Source: Archangium gephyra
GTDB taxonomy: Bacteria; Myxococcota; Myxococcia; Myxococcales; Myxococcaceae
Length of the DNA stretch: 64,000 nt
Direction: 5' to 3'
Assembly (NCBI RefSeq): GCF_001027285.1
Contig: NZ_CP011509.1
Span: 3,728,501-3,792,500 of the forward strand
Shown here one piece after another: positions 47,388 through 55,941 of this stretch (within the stretch, counting starts at the first letter, position 1; every line of letters starts with the position of its first letter). The notes beneath the pieces were generated by a model. That model was not told the DNA's origin. It did not search any database and was given only the letters and a program-made list of their open reading frames with translations. Both the position numbers and the translations under genes were made by a program.

Positions 47388-48041
47388 TCAGGCGGGCTTG
47401 CGGAGCTCCTCCACGGCCGCGGCGAGCACGGGCGTGTAGTCGGTGAAGCCCTCGGGGGTCTTTCCCCCGGGGCGCAGCACCGCGCCCTTGCCGCCCACCG
47501 CACCCAGGCGCACGCCGGGCATCTCGAAGTAGCCGCCATGGAAGGCGTCCTGGATGAGCTGGGCCTGCTGCTCGGGGTTCATCTTCGTCCAGGGCTTCCC
47601 CGCGCGCAGCGCCTTCACGTAGTCGTAGCCCTCGCCGAAGCTCTGCGCCCACAGCGCCTCGGCCACGTAGCCGATGCCGCGGTGCTGGTACTGCCAGACG
47701 TGGATGCACTCGTGGACGAGCAGCCACGCCTTCTCCCCGCGCCGCAGGGCGTCGTAGTCCGCGGAGGGGACGTTGAGGGTGTTGCCCAGCACGAAGGCCC
47801 GGCTGCCGTTGATACCCGCGATGAAGGGCGCCATCCGCACCAGCCGCACGGGCCGGTAGTCGAGGCCTTCGCCCAGCACCCCCCGCAGCAGCCGCACCTC
47901 CGCGTCACTCAGCGAGCGCTTGTCACCGCCCGGAGCGGCCGCGTTGGCGTCCGCCGCTCCCACCGCGCGGAGGCCTGGCGCCTCCTGCTCCCGTCCCTCG
48001 GGGGGTACTGCCTGGGGACGGGGTGAATCCCGGCCTGACAT
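47388..48041 (-). CDS. DUF4157-like protein with HECIH motif
   Basis: 217 aa. The core WLLVHECIHVWQYQHRG contains an H-E-x-x-H zinc-site pattern followed by a Gln-rich stretch, as in the DUF4157 family that accompanies Vgr/eCIS and toxin proteins. The N-terminal 40 residues are Pro/Glu/Ala-rich and probably disordered; no signal peptide. Zinc peptidase activity is inferred. It converges on the S9 peptidase gene with a two-base gap. I see no secretion system genes next to it. Confidence 0.65.
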   Translation of the reverse strand: MSGRDSPRPQAVPPEGREQEAPGLRAVGAADANAAAPGGDKRSLSDAEVRLLRGVLGEGLDYRPVRLVRMAPFIAGINGSRAFVLGNTLNVPSADYDALRRGEKAWLLVHECIHVWQYQHRGIGYVAEALWAQSFGEGYDYVKALRAGKPWTKMNPEQQAQLIQDAFHGGYFEMPGVRLGAVGGKGAVLRPGGKTPEGFTDYTPVLAAAVEELRKPA

Positions 48042-48105
48042 GTCGAGGCTCCTCGCGTTGACCGCGGCGCGAAGGTTAGCCCGGCACGGCCAGGCCGGTC
48101 ACCTC

Positions 48106-48582
48106 TCAGCCCTCCAGCGAGGCGCGCAGGAACCAGGCGTGCTTCTCGAACTCGGTGATGATGCCGGTGAGCAGGTCCACCGTGTCCGTGTCCTGGTGCT
48201 GCTCGGCCACCTTGCGGCTGTCGCGCACGCCCGTCAGGTAGGACTCGATGCGGTCGGCCAGCAGCCGCACGTGCTCCAGGTCCTTCGACGTGTCCTGCGG
48301 GTAGTCCGGCAGGCGGCTCGTCTTCGCCACGTGCCGGCTGGTGCCGTACGCCCTGCCGCCCAGCGTCACGGCGCGCTCGGCCACCGAGTCGTTGTGGGCC
48401 GCCAGGCTCACCGCGAACGTCTCGAAGAGGGGGTGGAGCGCCGCGAACTGCGGGCCCTTGATGTTCCAGTGGGCGACCTTGATTTGACTGTGGAGATCCA
48501 GACCATCGGCCAACCGCTCGTTGAGCGTGGCGGAGACGGCGGAGCGGGTCTGCTCGGAGAGGGGACTCGGGCTGCGATACAT
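48106..48582 (-). CDS. dps: Dps family DNA-binding ferritin-like protein
   Basis: 158 aa. The ferroxidase site is shared between subunits: KVAHWNIKGPQFAALHPLFE supplies the conserved His and downstream Asp/Glu (AAHNDSVAERA). Dps stores iron and shields DNA, removing peroxide in the process. ATG 48582 has AAAGGA nine bases upstream. It lies downstream of ahpC-ahpD, after a terminator-like hairpin, so it probably has its own promoter but joins the same stress block. Confidence 0.93.
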   Translation of the reverse strand: MYRSPSPLSEQTRSAVSATLNERLADGLDLHSQIKVAHWNIKGPQFAALHPLFETFAVSLAAHNDSVAERAVTLGGRAYGTSRHVAKTSRLPDYPQDTSKDLEHVRLLADRIESYLTGVRDSRKVAEQHQDTDTVDLLTGIITEFEKHAWFLRASLEG

Positions 48583-48639
48583 GCGTTCGTTCCTTTCGTG
48601 TGTGTTTGGAGATGGGATGCGTGAGCCCGCAAAGTGACG

Positions 48640-48667
48640 CGCCCCCCGGTGTTGGCACCGGAGGGCG
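48640..48667 (-). terminator. Terminator-like hairpin after ahpD
   Basis: Stem of 11 pairs with one mismatch, CGCCCCCCGGTG (48640-48651) against CACCGGAGGGCG (48656-48667), loop TTGG. It lies 29 bases past the ahpD stop. The T-tract on the minus strand is weak (CACTTTGCG). Confidence 0.6.
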
Positions 48668-48695
48668 TGTCTGATGTCAGCGTGAAGCGGAATGT

Positions 48696-49223
48696 CTACG
48701 ACTCGAGGCCCACCGCCGCCGCGTGGACGACCGAGGCGATGCGGACCGCGTCGTGCACCTGGTCCTCGGAGAGGCCGCCCTCGATGACGACCTTCTCGTG
48801 GGCCTGGACGCACGTCTCGCAGCCGTTGATGGCGCTCACCGCCAGGCAGACGAGCTCGAAGTCCACCTTGTTGGTGAGCACCTGCACCAGCCGGTTCATC
48901 CGCAGGCCGGCCCGCTTGGTGGAGTAGGACTCCTTCCCCACCATGTGACGGAACCGGTAGTAGACGTTGTTCATCCCCATCAGCGAGGCCGCGGCGCGCG
49001 CGTCCTCGATGACGGGATCGGCCTTCTCGCCCAGCGCCTGACGGGCCTCGTGCAGCATGGCCTTCTTGATGAGCTCGTTACGAGCCGCGAAGGCACTGCC
49101 CACCGCCACCCCCCAGCGCTGCTCGGGGGTGAGGCTGTTGTTCTCCAGCACGGACTGGAGGTTCAGCCGGGTGTCCCGGTGGGCATCCGTCAGCTCACCA
49201 CGAACGACTTCGAGCGACGCCAT
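48696..49223 (-). CDS. ahpD: Alkyl hydroperoxide reductase AhpD
   Basis: 175 aa. C135-ET-C138 and H142 in NGCETCVQAHEKV, with E123 twelve residues upstream, give the proton-relay layout known from the mycobacterial AhpD. AhpD reduces AhpC. The start is six bases after the ahpC stop, so they form an operon. Expected to work in the cytosol in peroxide removal. Confidence 0.95.
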   Translation of the reverse strand: MASLEVVRGELTDAHRDTRLNLQSVLENNSLTPEQRWGVAVGSAFAARNELIKKAMLHEARQALGEKADPVIEDARAAASLMGMNNVYYRFRHMVGKESYSTKRAGLRMNRLVQVLTNKVDFELVCLAVSAINGCETCVQAHEKVVIEGGLSEDQVHDAVRIASVVHAAAVGLES

Positions 49224-49229
49224 GACGCC

Positions 49230-49784
49230 TTACCCCGCCTTCGCCAGCTTCTTGGTGAGCGTCTCCTCGCCCTTCTGCCAGTTGCAGGGGCACAGCTCGT
49301 CCGTCTGGAACGCGTCCAGCGTGCGCAGCGTCTCGCTCACGTTGCGGCCCACCGACAGATCATTCACCGACACGTGCCGGATGATGCCCTGGGGGTCCAC
49401 GATGAAGGTCGCGCGCAGCGCCACGCCCGCGTCCTTGTGCAGGATGCCCAGGCCCGCGCTCAGCTCGCGCTTGATGTCCGCCAGCATCGGGAAGGGCAGA
49501 CCCTTGAGGTCCGGGTGGTGCGTGCGCCACGCGTGGTGCACGTACTCGCTGTCGGTGCTCAGGCCCAGCACCTGCGCGTTGCGGTCCTGGAAGTCCTTGT
49601 CCCGCTTGCCGAACTCGGCGATCTCGGTGGGGCAGATGAAGGTGAAGTCCTTGGGCCAGGAGAAGAGCACCAGCCACTTGCCCTTGTAGCTGTCCTGGTT
49701 GATGTCCTTGAACTCCTTGCCCTTCTCCAGGCTCACGACGGCCGTGAGGTTGAACGCGGGGATCTTGTCGCCAACGGTCAGCAT
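49230..49784 (-). CDS. ahpC: Peroxiredoxin AhpC
   Basis: 184 aa. Peroxidatic Cys in WPKDFTFICPTE; C-terminal cysteines in DELCPCNWQKG, the arrangement of AhpD-dependent AhpC rather than AhpF-dependent types. It reduces peroxides and is regenerated by AhpD. ATG at 49784 has AAGGAG ten bases upstream. The upstream region has a sigma-54 promoter and half-sites shared with a divergent sigma-54 activator gene. Confidence 0.95.
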   Translation of the reverse strand: MLTVGDKIPAFNLTAVVSLEKGKEFKDINQDSYKGKWLVLFSWPKDFTFICPTEIAEFGKRDKDFQDRNAQVLGLSTDSEYVHHAWRTHHPDLKGLPFPMLADIKRELSAGLGILHKDAGVALRATFIVDPQGIIRHVSVNDLSVGRNVSETLRTLDAFQTDELCPCNWQKGEETLTKKLAKAG

Positions 49785-49855
49785 GTGATTCGACTCCTTG
49801 GGGGTTGAGGCCTGCCTGGTGGCAGACCGGACAGGGTTTCGTCGCGTACTACTGG

Positions 49856-49872
49856 GAGCAGCGTTCGTGCCA
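49856..49872 (-). promoter_or_regulatory. Sigma-54 (-24/-12) promoter for ahpC-ahpD
   Basis: On the minus strand, TGGCACG (49872-49866), four bases, then CTGCT (49861-49857). The consensus is TGGCACG-N4-TTGCW, so only one base differs. The -12 element is about 75 bases upstream of the ahpC ATG, predicting a leader of about 60 bases. Confidence 0.75.
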
Positions 49873-49945
49873 GGGAAACTCCACCTGTGATTCCAAAGGG
49901 TTGACTCCTCCCCAGTTCCCAGACGACGCCGCCGGACCGGTGCAT

Positions 49946-49989
49946 ACCGAAATATCGGTACCCGGCGCCACTGACATTTCGGTGGCGCC
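49946..49989. promoter_or_regulatory. Candidate enhancer cluster for the sigma-54 activator
   Basis: Three related half-sites occur within 38 bases: ACCGAAAT (49946-49953, reverse of ATTTCGGT), ATATCGGT (49952-49959) and ATTTCGGT (49976-49983). The first and third are perfect inverted copies. GGCGCCAC (49964-49971) and GTGGCGCC (49982-49989) add an overlapping 8-bp dyad. Position is about 75-125 bases upstream of the ahpC sigma-54 promoter and next to the activator's own start, as expected for an enhancer. Confidence 0.6.
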
Positions 49990-50009
49990 CCGGTTATCTA
50001 CAAGGACGC

Positions 50010-51608
50010 ATGGCGGATGACATCGTTTCTGTGACGCGAAATGGATTGCGGCAGGAAGCCCGGGACCTCGTCGAGCTGGCGGCCTCGGAGGAGGCGGTGG
50101 CGGAGCTGCTGCGCCGGGGCCTGGACTGGCTCACCCGGGTGGTGCGCTTCGACCTGGCCACGCTCTTCTTGCTGCGAGAAGGAAAGCTGGTGGCGGTGGC
50201 GGCGCGGGGGCCCCTGGCCTCGGACAAGGTGCGGCGCCACGAGCTGAAGCTGACGGACTTCCCCACGCTGCGCCAGGCGCTGGAGACGCGCCGGGCCCGC
50301 GCCTTCACCCAGGAGGACCACTCGCACGGGGACGGAGATCCGTTCGACGGGGTGTTGGACCTGCCGCCGGGGCACTCGTGCATGGTGGTGCCGCTGTGCG
50401 CGGGGGAGAGCTGCTACGGCCTGCTGACGTTGGACCGGACGGAGTGCGAGACGTACCCGCGGGAGCTGGTGGAGCTGGTGGAGGTGTACGGGCAGATGCT
50501 GGCCACCACGCTCCAGGAGACGCAGCAGAAGAGCACCCTGGAGCGGCTGCACCGGCGGGAGCACGAGCACGCGCGGCTGCTGGAGGCGCAGCTGGGCGGG
50601 GACGAGGTGGGGGTGCTGGAGACGTCGCGGAGCGCGGCGGTGCGCGAGCTGGCGCGGCGGGCGCGGCAGGTGGCGGAGACGGAGACGCCGGTGCTGCTGC
50701 TGGGCGAGACGGGCACGGGCAAGGAGCGGCTGGCGCGGGCGGTGCACCGCTGGAGCCCCCGGGCCGAGGCGCCCTTCGTGACGCTCAACTGCGCGGCCAT
50801 CCCCGCGGGGCTGCTGGAGAGCGAGCTGTTCGGCCACGTGAAGGGGGCCTTCACCGGCGCCACGCGGGACCGGGCCGGGCGCTTCCAGATGGCGCATGGG
50901 GGCACGCTCTTCCTGGACGAGGTGGGCGAGCTGCCCGTGGAGCTTCAGGCCAAGCTGCTGCGCGCCCTGCAGGAGAAGACCTTCGAGCCGGTGGGCAGTG
51001 ACCGGACGGTGCGCGCGGACGTGCGCATCCTCGCGGCCACGCACGTGGACCTGCAGCAGGCCATTGCCCAGCGGCGCTTCCGGGAGGACCTCTTCTACCG
51101 GTTGAGCGTCTTCCCGCTGCGGCTGCCTCCCCTGCGCGAGCGGCTGGAGGATCTGCCCCAGCTGTGCGTCGCCCTCCTGGAGGAGCAGGCGCGGCGCACC
51201 GGACGGCGCGGGGTGAAGGTGACGGCGGAGGGGATTGTCCGCCTGGCGGCGTACGACTGGCCGGGCAACATCCGCGAGCTGGCCAACGCGCTGGAGCGGG
51301 CCACCATCCTGTCGCGCAAGCCGGAGCTGGGGGCCGAGTCCTTTGATCTGCCCCTGCGTGCACCGGGGGCGAAGGCCGCCGCGGAGGCTCCGCCGCTGGT
51401 GGAGGGCGCGGTGCCCACGCTGGAGGAGGTGCAGCGCCAGCACATCCTGCGCGTGCTGACGCTGACGCAGGGCCGCATCTACGGCCCGGGTGGCGCGGCG
51501 GCGTTGTTGGGTCTCAAACCCTCCACCCTGCAGAGCCGGATGAAGAAGCTGGGCATCACCCGGCTGGAGCAGTACGTCGCGGTGACACCCAACCTGGAGG
51601 AGTCATGA
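50010..51608 (+). CDS. Sigma-54-dependent activator, GAF-AAA-HTH (NorR-like)
   Basis: 532 aa. N-terminal GAF domain (about 25-165) for sensing, then the AAA domain with Walker A GETGTGKE, the sigma-54-contact motif GAFTGA at 279-284, Walker B GGTLFLDEVGELP, and RFREDLFYRLSVFPLRLPPLRE-like switch text. The C-terminal helix-turn-helix is GGAAALLGLKPSTLQSRMKK. It opens sigma-54 promoter complexes in an ATP-dependent way. AAGGA precedes the ATG. It is divergent from ahpC, whose upstream region carries a sigma-54 promoter, so ahpCD is its likely target. The domain order equals NorR, but the GAF ligand is unknown. Confidence 0.93.
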   Translation: MADDIVSVTRNGLRQEARDLVELAASEEAVAELLRRGLDWLTRVVRFDLATLFLLREGKLVAVAARGPLASDKVRRHELKLTDFPTLRQALETRRARAFTQEDHSHGDGDPFDGVLDLPPGHSCMVVPLCAGESCYGLLTLDRTECETYPRELVELVEVYGQMLATTLQETQQKSTLERLHRREHEHARLLEAQLGGDEVGVLETSRSAAVRELARRARQVAETETPVLLLGETGTGKERLARAVHRWSPRAEAPFVTLNCAAIPAGLLESELFGHVKGAFTGATRDRAGRFQMAHGGTLFLDEVGELPVELQAKLLRALQEKTFEPVGSDRTVRADVRILAATHVDLQQAIAQRRFREDLFYRLSVFPLRLPPLRERLEDLPQLCVALLEEQARRTGRRGVKVTAEGIVRLAAYDWPGNIRELANALERATILSRKPELGAESFDLPLRAPGAKAAAEAPPLVEGAVPTLEEVQRQHILRVLTLTQGRIYGPGGAAALLGLKPSTLQSRMKKLGITRLEQYVAVTPNLEES

Positions 51609-52444
51609 GCGATCCGCAGCAGCCCCAGGGGACACCCACTGGCGCACCGGCGCCCGGTCCCTCGCGCAAGCCCATCGTGTTGGCCATGGCCGCCCTCGCC
51701 GTGGTGGGCGCGGGCCTCCTCTGGTTCGCCCTGCGCGGCAAGCCGGAGGTTCCGGAGCCCGCCGCCCCGTCGTCTCCACCCGTGGCCGCGGCCCCCACGC
51801 CCGACGCGCAGCAGGCGGCTCCCACCACGCCCACGGTGCCGCTGCCTCCGCTGGGCCAGAGCGATGCCCGCGTGCGCGAGCTCGTGGGACCGCTGTCTCC
51901 CATCCCCGAGCTGGCGAAGTGGCTCGCCTCCACCGAGGACCTCGTCCGGCGCTTCACCACGGCCGCCGGCAACATCGCCGAGGGCGAGAGCCCCCGTGCC
52001 GCGCTCTCCTTCATGGCGCCCGTCGGGACCTTCCAGGTCGTCGAGCGCGAGGGCCACACCTTCATCGCCCCCGAGAGCTACGCCCGCTATGACGTGGTGT
52101 CGCGCGTCTTCTCCTCGCTGGACACGCAGGCCAGTGTGCGGACGTACCAGACGCTCAAGCCGCTCATCGACGGGGCCTACAAGGAGATCAGCCGTCCCGG
52201 CCAGCGCTTCGAGCAGACGCTCTCCAACGCCATCCAGCGGCTGCTCGACACGCCGGTGCCCGAGGGCGAGCTGGAGGTGGTGGACACGCCGGGGGTGAAC
52301 TACGCCTACGCGGCCCCGGAGTTGGAGCAGCTCAGCGCCGCGCAGAAGCACCTGCTGCGCATGGGGCCGGCCAACGCCCGCGCCATCCAGACGAAGCTGC
52401 GTGAATTGCAGGGCGCGCTCGCGCTGCCCCGCGCCAGCCGCTGA
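51605..52444 (+). CDS. DUF3014 domain-containing membrane-anchored protein
   Basis: 279 aa. An N-terminal cytosolic tail and one helix (IVLAMAALAVVGAGLLWFAL) are followed by a Pro/Ala-rich periplasmic linker and a domain with LPPLGQSDARVRELVGPLS and FMAPVGTFQVVERE, which looks like DUF3014. Function unknown. Its ATG overlaps the stop of the sigma-54 activator gene (ATGA), an unexpected coupling of an envelope protein to a transcription regulator. Confidence 0.78.
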   Translation: MSDPQQPQGTPTGAPAPGPSRKPIVLAMAALAVVGAGLLWFALRGKPEVPEPAAPSSPPVAAAPTPDAQQAAPTTPTVPLPPLGQSDARVRELVGPLSPIPELAKWLASTEDLVRRFTTAAGNIAEGESPRAALSFMAPVGTFQVVEREGHTFIAPESYARYDVVSRVFSSLDTQASVRTYQTLKPLIDGAYKEISRPGQRFEQTLSNAIQRLLDTPVPEGELEVVDTPGVNYAYAAPELEQLSAAQKHLLRMGPANARAIQTKLRELQGALALPRASR

Positions 52445-52453
52445 AACTCCGGC

Positions 52454-53260
52454 TCACCGGTCCCGCGCGGGCTCCGCCATGTAGAAGTGGAAGCGCGTCA
52501 CGGGCCGGTAGCCCAGGCGGAGGTACACGGGCAGGCCCGCCGGAGTGGCGTGCAGCACCGTGCGTTGAATCCCCCACGCGCGCTCCGCCTCGGTGAGCGC
52601 GTGGCGCATGATGGCCTCGGCACAGCCGAGCTGACGGTGCGAGGGCAGGGTGGCCACCATCGAGATGTAGGCCACGCCGTCCACCCGGATGACGGCCGCG
52701 CTGGTGGCGGCCTCTCCGTGGCGGTAGCCGACGAAGCCCTTGCCGTCCCCCTGGAAGAGGCCCGGTACGTCGAAGGCCTCGCGCCCCGTGGGAATCGGCA
52801 CGTCGTAGCAGCGTGAGTTGACGTCGGCGAGGTCGCACCGCCCCCGGGAGTCCCTGGCCTGGCGAAGCTCCATCACCGGCTGTGGCCGCAGGCTGGGCGT
52901 GAGGCGCTCGGCCACCATGCCGGTGGCCACCATGGACAGCTTCAACCCGTGGGGGGCGAACAGCTCCCCGGCCCGTCCGCGCAGCCGGGGAGGCACCTGG
53001 TCCTCACAGAGGGCGAGCATCCATCCCCGTCCCTTGGGGGCCAGGTGCCGGGCGGCGGTGGTGGCCGCCCGTTCCAGGGCCTCCTCCGTCTCCACCGGAG
53101 CCGGGAGGAAGGCCGCGTTCATCATCGACCAGGAGACGTTGCTCGACGCGATGCTCACCTCGGGCAGGTCGAGCACTTCTCCGGCGACGCTGTTCCTGGC
53201 GAAGAAGCGCCAGGAACCGTACAGCTGGGCGTTGGACTCGTGGATCTCTTCGTGGGACAT
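52454..53260 (-). CDS. GNAT family N-acetyltransferase
   Basis: 268 aa. The acetyl-CoA-binding motif is VATLPSHRQLGCAEAIMRHA (variant of the Q/RxxGxG/A signature), followed by LHATPAGLPVYLRLGYRPV with the conserved Tyr. The N-terminal 130 residues are a second, diverged GNAT-like half. Start ATG 53260 avoids overlap with the transglycosylase stop (53268); ATG 53284 is the alternative. Substrate unknown. Confidence 0.82.
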   Translation of the reverse strand: MSHEEIHESNAQLYGSWRFFARNSVAGEVLDLPEVSIASSNVSWSMMNAAFLPAPVETEEALERAATTAARHLAPKGRGWMLALCEDQVPPRLRGRAGELFAPHGLKLSMVATGMVAERLTPSLRPQPVMELRQARDSRGRCDLADVNSRCYDVPIPTGREAFDVPGLFQGDGKGFVGYRHGEAATSAAVIRVDGVAYISMVATLPSHRQLGCAEAIMRHALTEAERAWGIQRTVLHATPAGLPVYLRLGYRPVTRFHFYMAEPARDR

Positions 53261-53267
53261 GCCGGGC

Positions 53268-55721
53268 TCAGCGAGAGCCCGCATTATTGGAGCCGCGCTC
53301 CCCGAAGGCCAGCGTGGTCATCTTGTCCGACGCGTAGAGCAGCTGGTAGGCGGAGGCGCTGCCCAGCACGCGCTTGACGTAGTGGCGCGTCTCCTCCACG
53401 GGAATCTGCTCCACCCACTCGTCCAGCTCGGCGCCGGGGAAGCGCGACAGCCAGCGGTCCACCGCGCCCGGGCCGGCGTTGTAGCTGGCCACCGCGTAGG
53501 CCGGGTTGCCCGCGAAGCGCCGCTGCAGGCTGCCCAGGTACGCCGAGCCCAGGCGGATGTTCTCCCGGGGCTCGAGCAGCGCGGCGGGCGTGGCCAGCGG
53601 CACGTTGAGCTGGCGCGCCACCGCGAAGGCCGTGGCCGGCATCAGCTGGGCCAGGCCCAGCGCGCCCGTGGGCGAGCGCGCGTTGGGGTTGAAGGCGCTC
53701 TCCTCGCGGATGAGGGCCTGCATCAGGTCCGGGTTCACCTTCGCCGCCCGGCTGTGCTGCACCACCAGGTTGCGGAAGGCGTGCGGATAGGCCGCCGCGT
53801 AGATGAGGCGCGTCTCGGCCTCGGTGGGCGCGGCCAGCCCCTCCCGGCGCAGGGCCCAGGCGATGGAGCGCGCATAGCGCTCGTAGCCGGAGGAGTGGAG
53901 GACGTGGAAGAGCAGCCGGATGGACTCCTCGCTGCGGCCCTTGCGGTCCACCGCCAGCAGCTCCGAGGCCGCCTCGCGGTGCTCCAGCTTCAGCAGCTCG
54001 ATGCCGGTGACGAAGTGCGGATCCTCCGCGATGTTGCCCGCGTCCAGGGGCCAGACGGCCATGGCGCTGGCGGGGCTGCGCAGCCGCTCACTGACGGCGC
54101 GGGCCCGCTCCGGAGCCTCCACCGCCAGGCGCGAGCGCGCCATCAGCCCGTACCACGTGGCCGCCCCCTCGGCCGCCACACGCTCCATCAGCGCGTTCGC
54201 CTCCTCGGCGCGGCCCAGCGTCAGCAGCGTGCGCGAGCGCCAGTAGCGGGCCCGCTGCACCGACTCGTGCGTGGAGCCCTTGCCCTTGAGCTCCTCAATC
54301 CGGGAGAGGGCCTCGAGCGCCTCGTTCTGCTGGCCCTCGGCGCGGTACACCCAGAAGCGCTGGAAGAGGGCCTCGGCCGCGAAGTTGCCGTCCGCGTGGT
54401 GCGAGATGAGCTGGTCCAGCGCGGCCATGGCCGCCGCCTTGTTGCCCCGGTCCAGCGCCTTGTGCGCCGCGTAGAAGAGCGCGTCATCCGCGTACGGGTG
54501 CTTGGGGTAGTCCTGCGCGAGCTTCAGGTAGGTGGGGATGGAGCTGTCCGGCTCCACCACCGACTCCGAGTAGCCCAGCACGTAGAGGGCGCGCGGGCGC
54601 AGCGCCTCGTCCTGGCACTGCTCGACGACGGGCCGCAGCGCGCGGATGGCCAGCGAGTGCTTGCGCTCCTTGCGCATGGCCGTGCCGTAGGCGAAGTGCG
54701 CGCGGCAGGCGAGCGGATCCGGCAGCTCCATCTTCGGGAGCATCTTCTCCAGCATGTCCAGCGCTTCACGGTTGTGGTGCAGGGAGAGCAGCGTCTCCGC
54801 GCGCGCCACCTTCCACTTGGGCACGTAGGGCAGATCGCGCAGGCCCTTGATGGCCGCGGGCACCTGCTTGGAGAAGGGGTGGAGCGCCCAGACGGCCAGG
54901 TGCGCCCGGTGCTCGCCGTTGTAGTCGGCCTGGTAGCGCGCCAGCCGGGCGATGGTCAGCCACGCCTCGGCCTGCCGGGGATTGTTCGGCTTGGGCGAGT
55001 CCGTCTGGACGATGGGCGTGAGCGCCGCCACGGCCCCGGCGTAGTCCTGCTTCTTCTTCTCGAGGAGGGTGGCCATGCCGAAGCGCGCATCCTCGTAGCG
55101 CCGAGCGCCGGGAGACACGGCCCCATAGTGGGTGATGGCCTCCGTCCACTTGCGCATCCGCTCATAGGCCTTGGCGGCCTCGAAGTGACAGTAGTCGCGC
55201 AGGGGCGGGTGGATCTCCGCGAGGGCCACGAGCTCCTCGGCCCCCGTGGCCCACTGGCCCATGCGCAGCGCGCTCATCGCCCGGAGGTAGCGCACCGGCG
55301 GCGTGGCCGCCTCCGTCTCCAGCAACTGGCGCGCGGTGCGGTAGCGGCCCCCGTCATACGCGTCCTTCGCCTTCGCCAGCACGCCCTCGGCGAAGTAGGA
55401 CTTGAGGTCCGCCAGCTCGAACTTGCGCACCCAGCGGCGCTCTCCGGGCGCCACGGGCTCGGTGGGCCCGATGGTGAACTCGGGCTCCGCCTCCTCGTTC
55501 TCACTGTCCATCGAGGAGGGAAGTTGATGCTTGGAGGAAGCGCTCTCGGCGAGATTGGAGATGTCTCCCGCCGGAGGCTGTTGCTGCTGTTGTGTCTGCT
55601 GCTGGGCCTCGGCCCGGGCGGCGGGCGCCACCCAGAGAGCCGCCACGAGCGGCCAGCTCAGCAGCCGGTTCGTGTACCGCAGGAGGCCTCGGAGCGTCGC
55701 GTGTTCCAGTCCCACACCCAT
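53268..55721 (-). CDS. Soluble lytic transglycosylase with TPR region (Slt70-like)
   Basis: 817 aa. Signal peptide VAALWVAPAARAEAQ, a Gln-rich stretch (QQQTQQQQQ), then long TPR-like helical repeats (about 90-620). The C-terminal SLT domain has catalytic Glu in ALIREESAFNPNARS, followed by GALGLAQLMPATA and AVASYNAGPGAVDRWL. It cleaves peptidoglycan glycan strands in the periplasm. Length exceeds the E. coli Slt70 (about 640 aa) by the extra repeats. ATG 55721 with AAGGGGA upstream. Confidence 0.92.
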   Translation of the reverse strand: MGVGLEHATLRGLLRYTNRLLSWPLVAALWVAPAARAEAQQQTQQQQQPPAGDISNLAESASSKHQLPSSMDSENEEAEPEFTIGPTEPVAPGERRWVRKFELADLKSYFAEGVLAKAKDAYDGGRYRTARQLLETEAATPPVRYLRAMSALRMGQWATGAEELVALAEIHPPLRDYCHFEAAKAYERMRKWTEAITHYGAVSPGARRYEDARFGMATLLEKKKQDYAGAVAALTPIVQTDSPKPNNPRQAEAWLTIARLARYQADYNGEHRAHLAVWALHPFSKQVPAAIKGLRDLPYVPKWKVARAETLLSLHHNREALDMLEKMLPKMELPDPLACRAHFAYGTAMRKERKHSLAIRALRPVVEQCQDEALRPRALYVLGYSESVVEPDSSIPTYLKLAQDYPKHPYADDALFYAAHKALDRGNKAAAMAALDQLISHHADGNFAAEALFQRFWVYRAEGQQNEALEALSRIEELKGKGSTHESVQRARYWRSRTLLTLGRAEEANALMERVAAEGAATWYGLMARSRLAVEAPERARAVSERLRSPASAMAVWPLDAGNIAEDPHFVTGIELLKLEHREAASELLAVDRKGRSEESIRLLFHVLHSSGYERYARSIAWALRREGLAAPTEAETRLIYAAAYPHAFRNLVVQHSRAAKVNPDLMQALIREESAFNPNARSPTGALGLAQLMPATAFAVARQLNVPLATPAALLEPRENIRLGSAYLGSLQRRFAGNPAYAVASYNAGPGAVDRWLSRFPGAELDEWVEQIPVEETRHYVKRVLGSASAYQLLYASDKMTTLAFGERGSNNAGSR

Positions 55722-55941
55722 TCCCCTTGTTCGAGGCACGCACCGCGCGTGAGGACCAGGAAATAGGAATGGTGCAATGGGACCGGGAGTGTGGGAGCAC
55801 GGCGCCTTGCTCGCCTGCGTTGTCTCCTGCACGGCACACATGCACGCCAGGGAGCAGGCGGGCGAGCTACGCGACACCGCGTGCGCGTGACTCGCCCGCT
55901 CTCAAAACCTGGGAGCGGTGCTTCTTACGCCGCGTGAGTGT

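Noticed and set aside
52818-55766. 982-codon plus-strand open frame opposite the lytic transglycosylase gene
   Set aside because: Arg/His/Gly-rich composition, no domains; antisense shadow of a clear slt gene.
55858-55896. GGGCGAG...CTCGCCC hairpin after the 55942 gene as a structured RNA
   Set aside because: Short stem with a mismatch and no T-tract; nothing beyond a possible weak transcript end.
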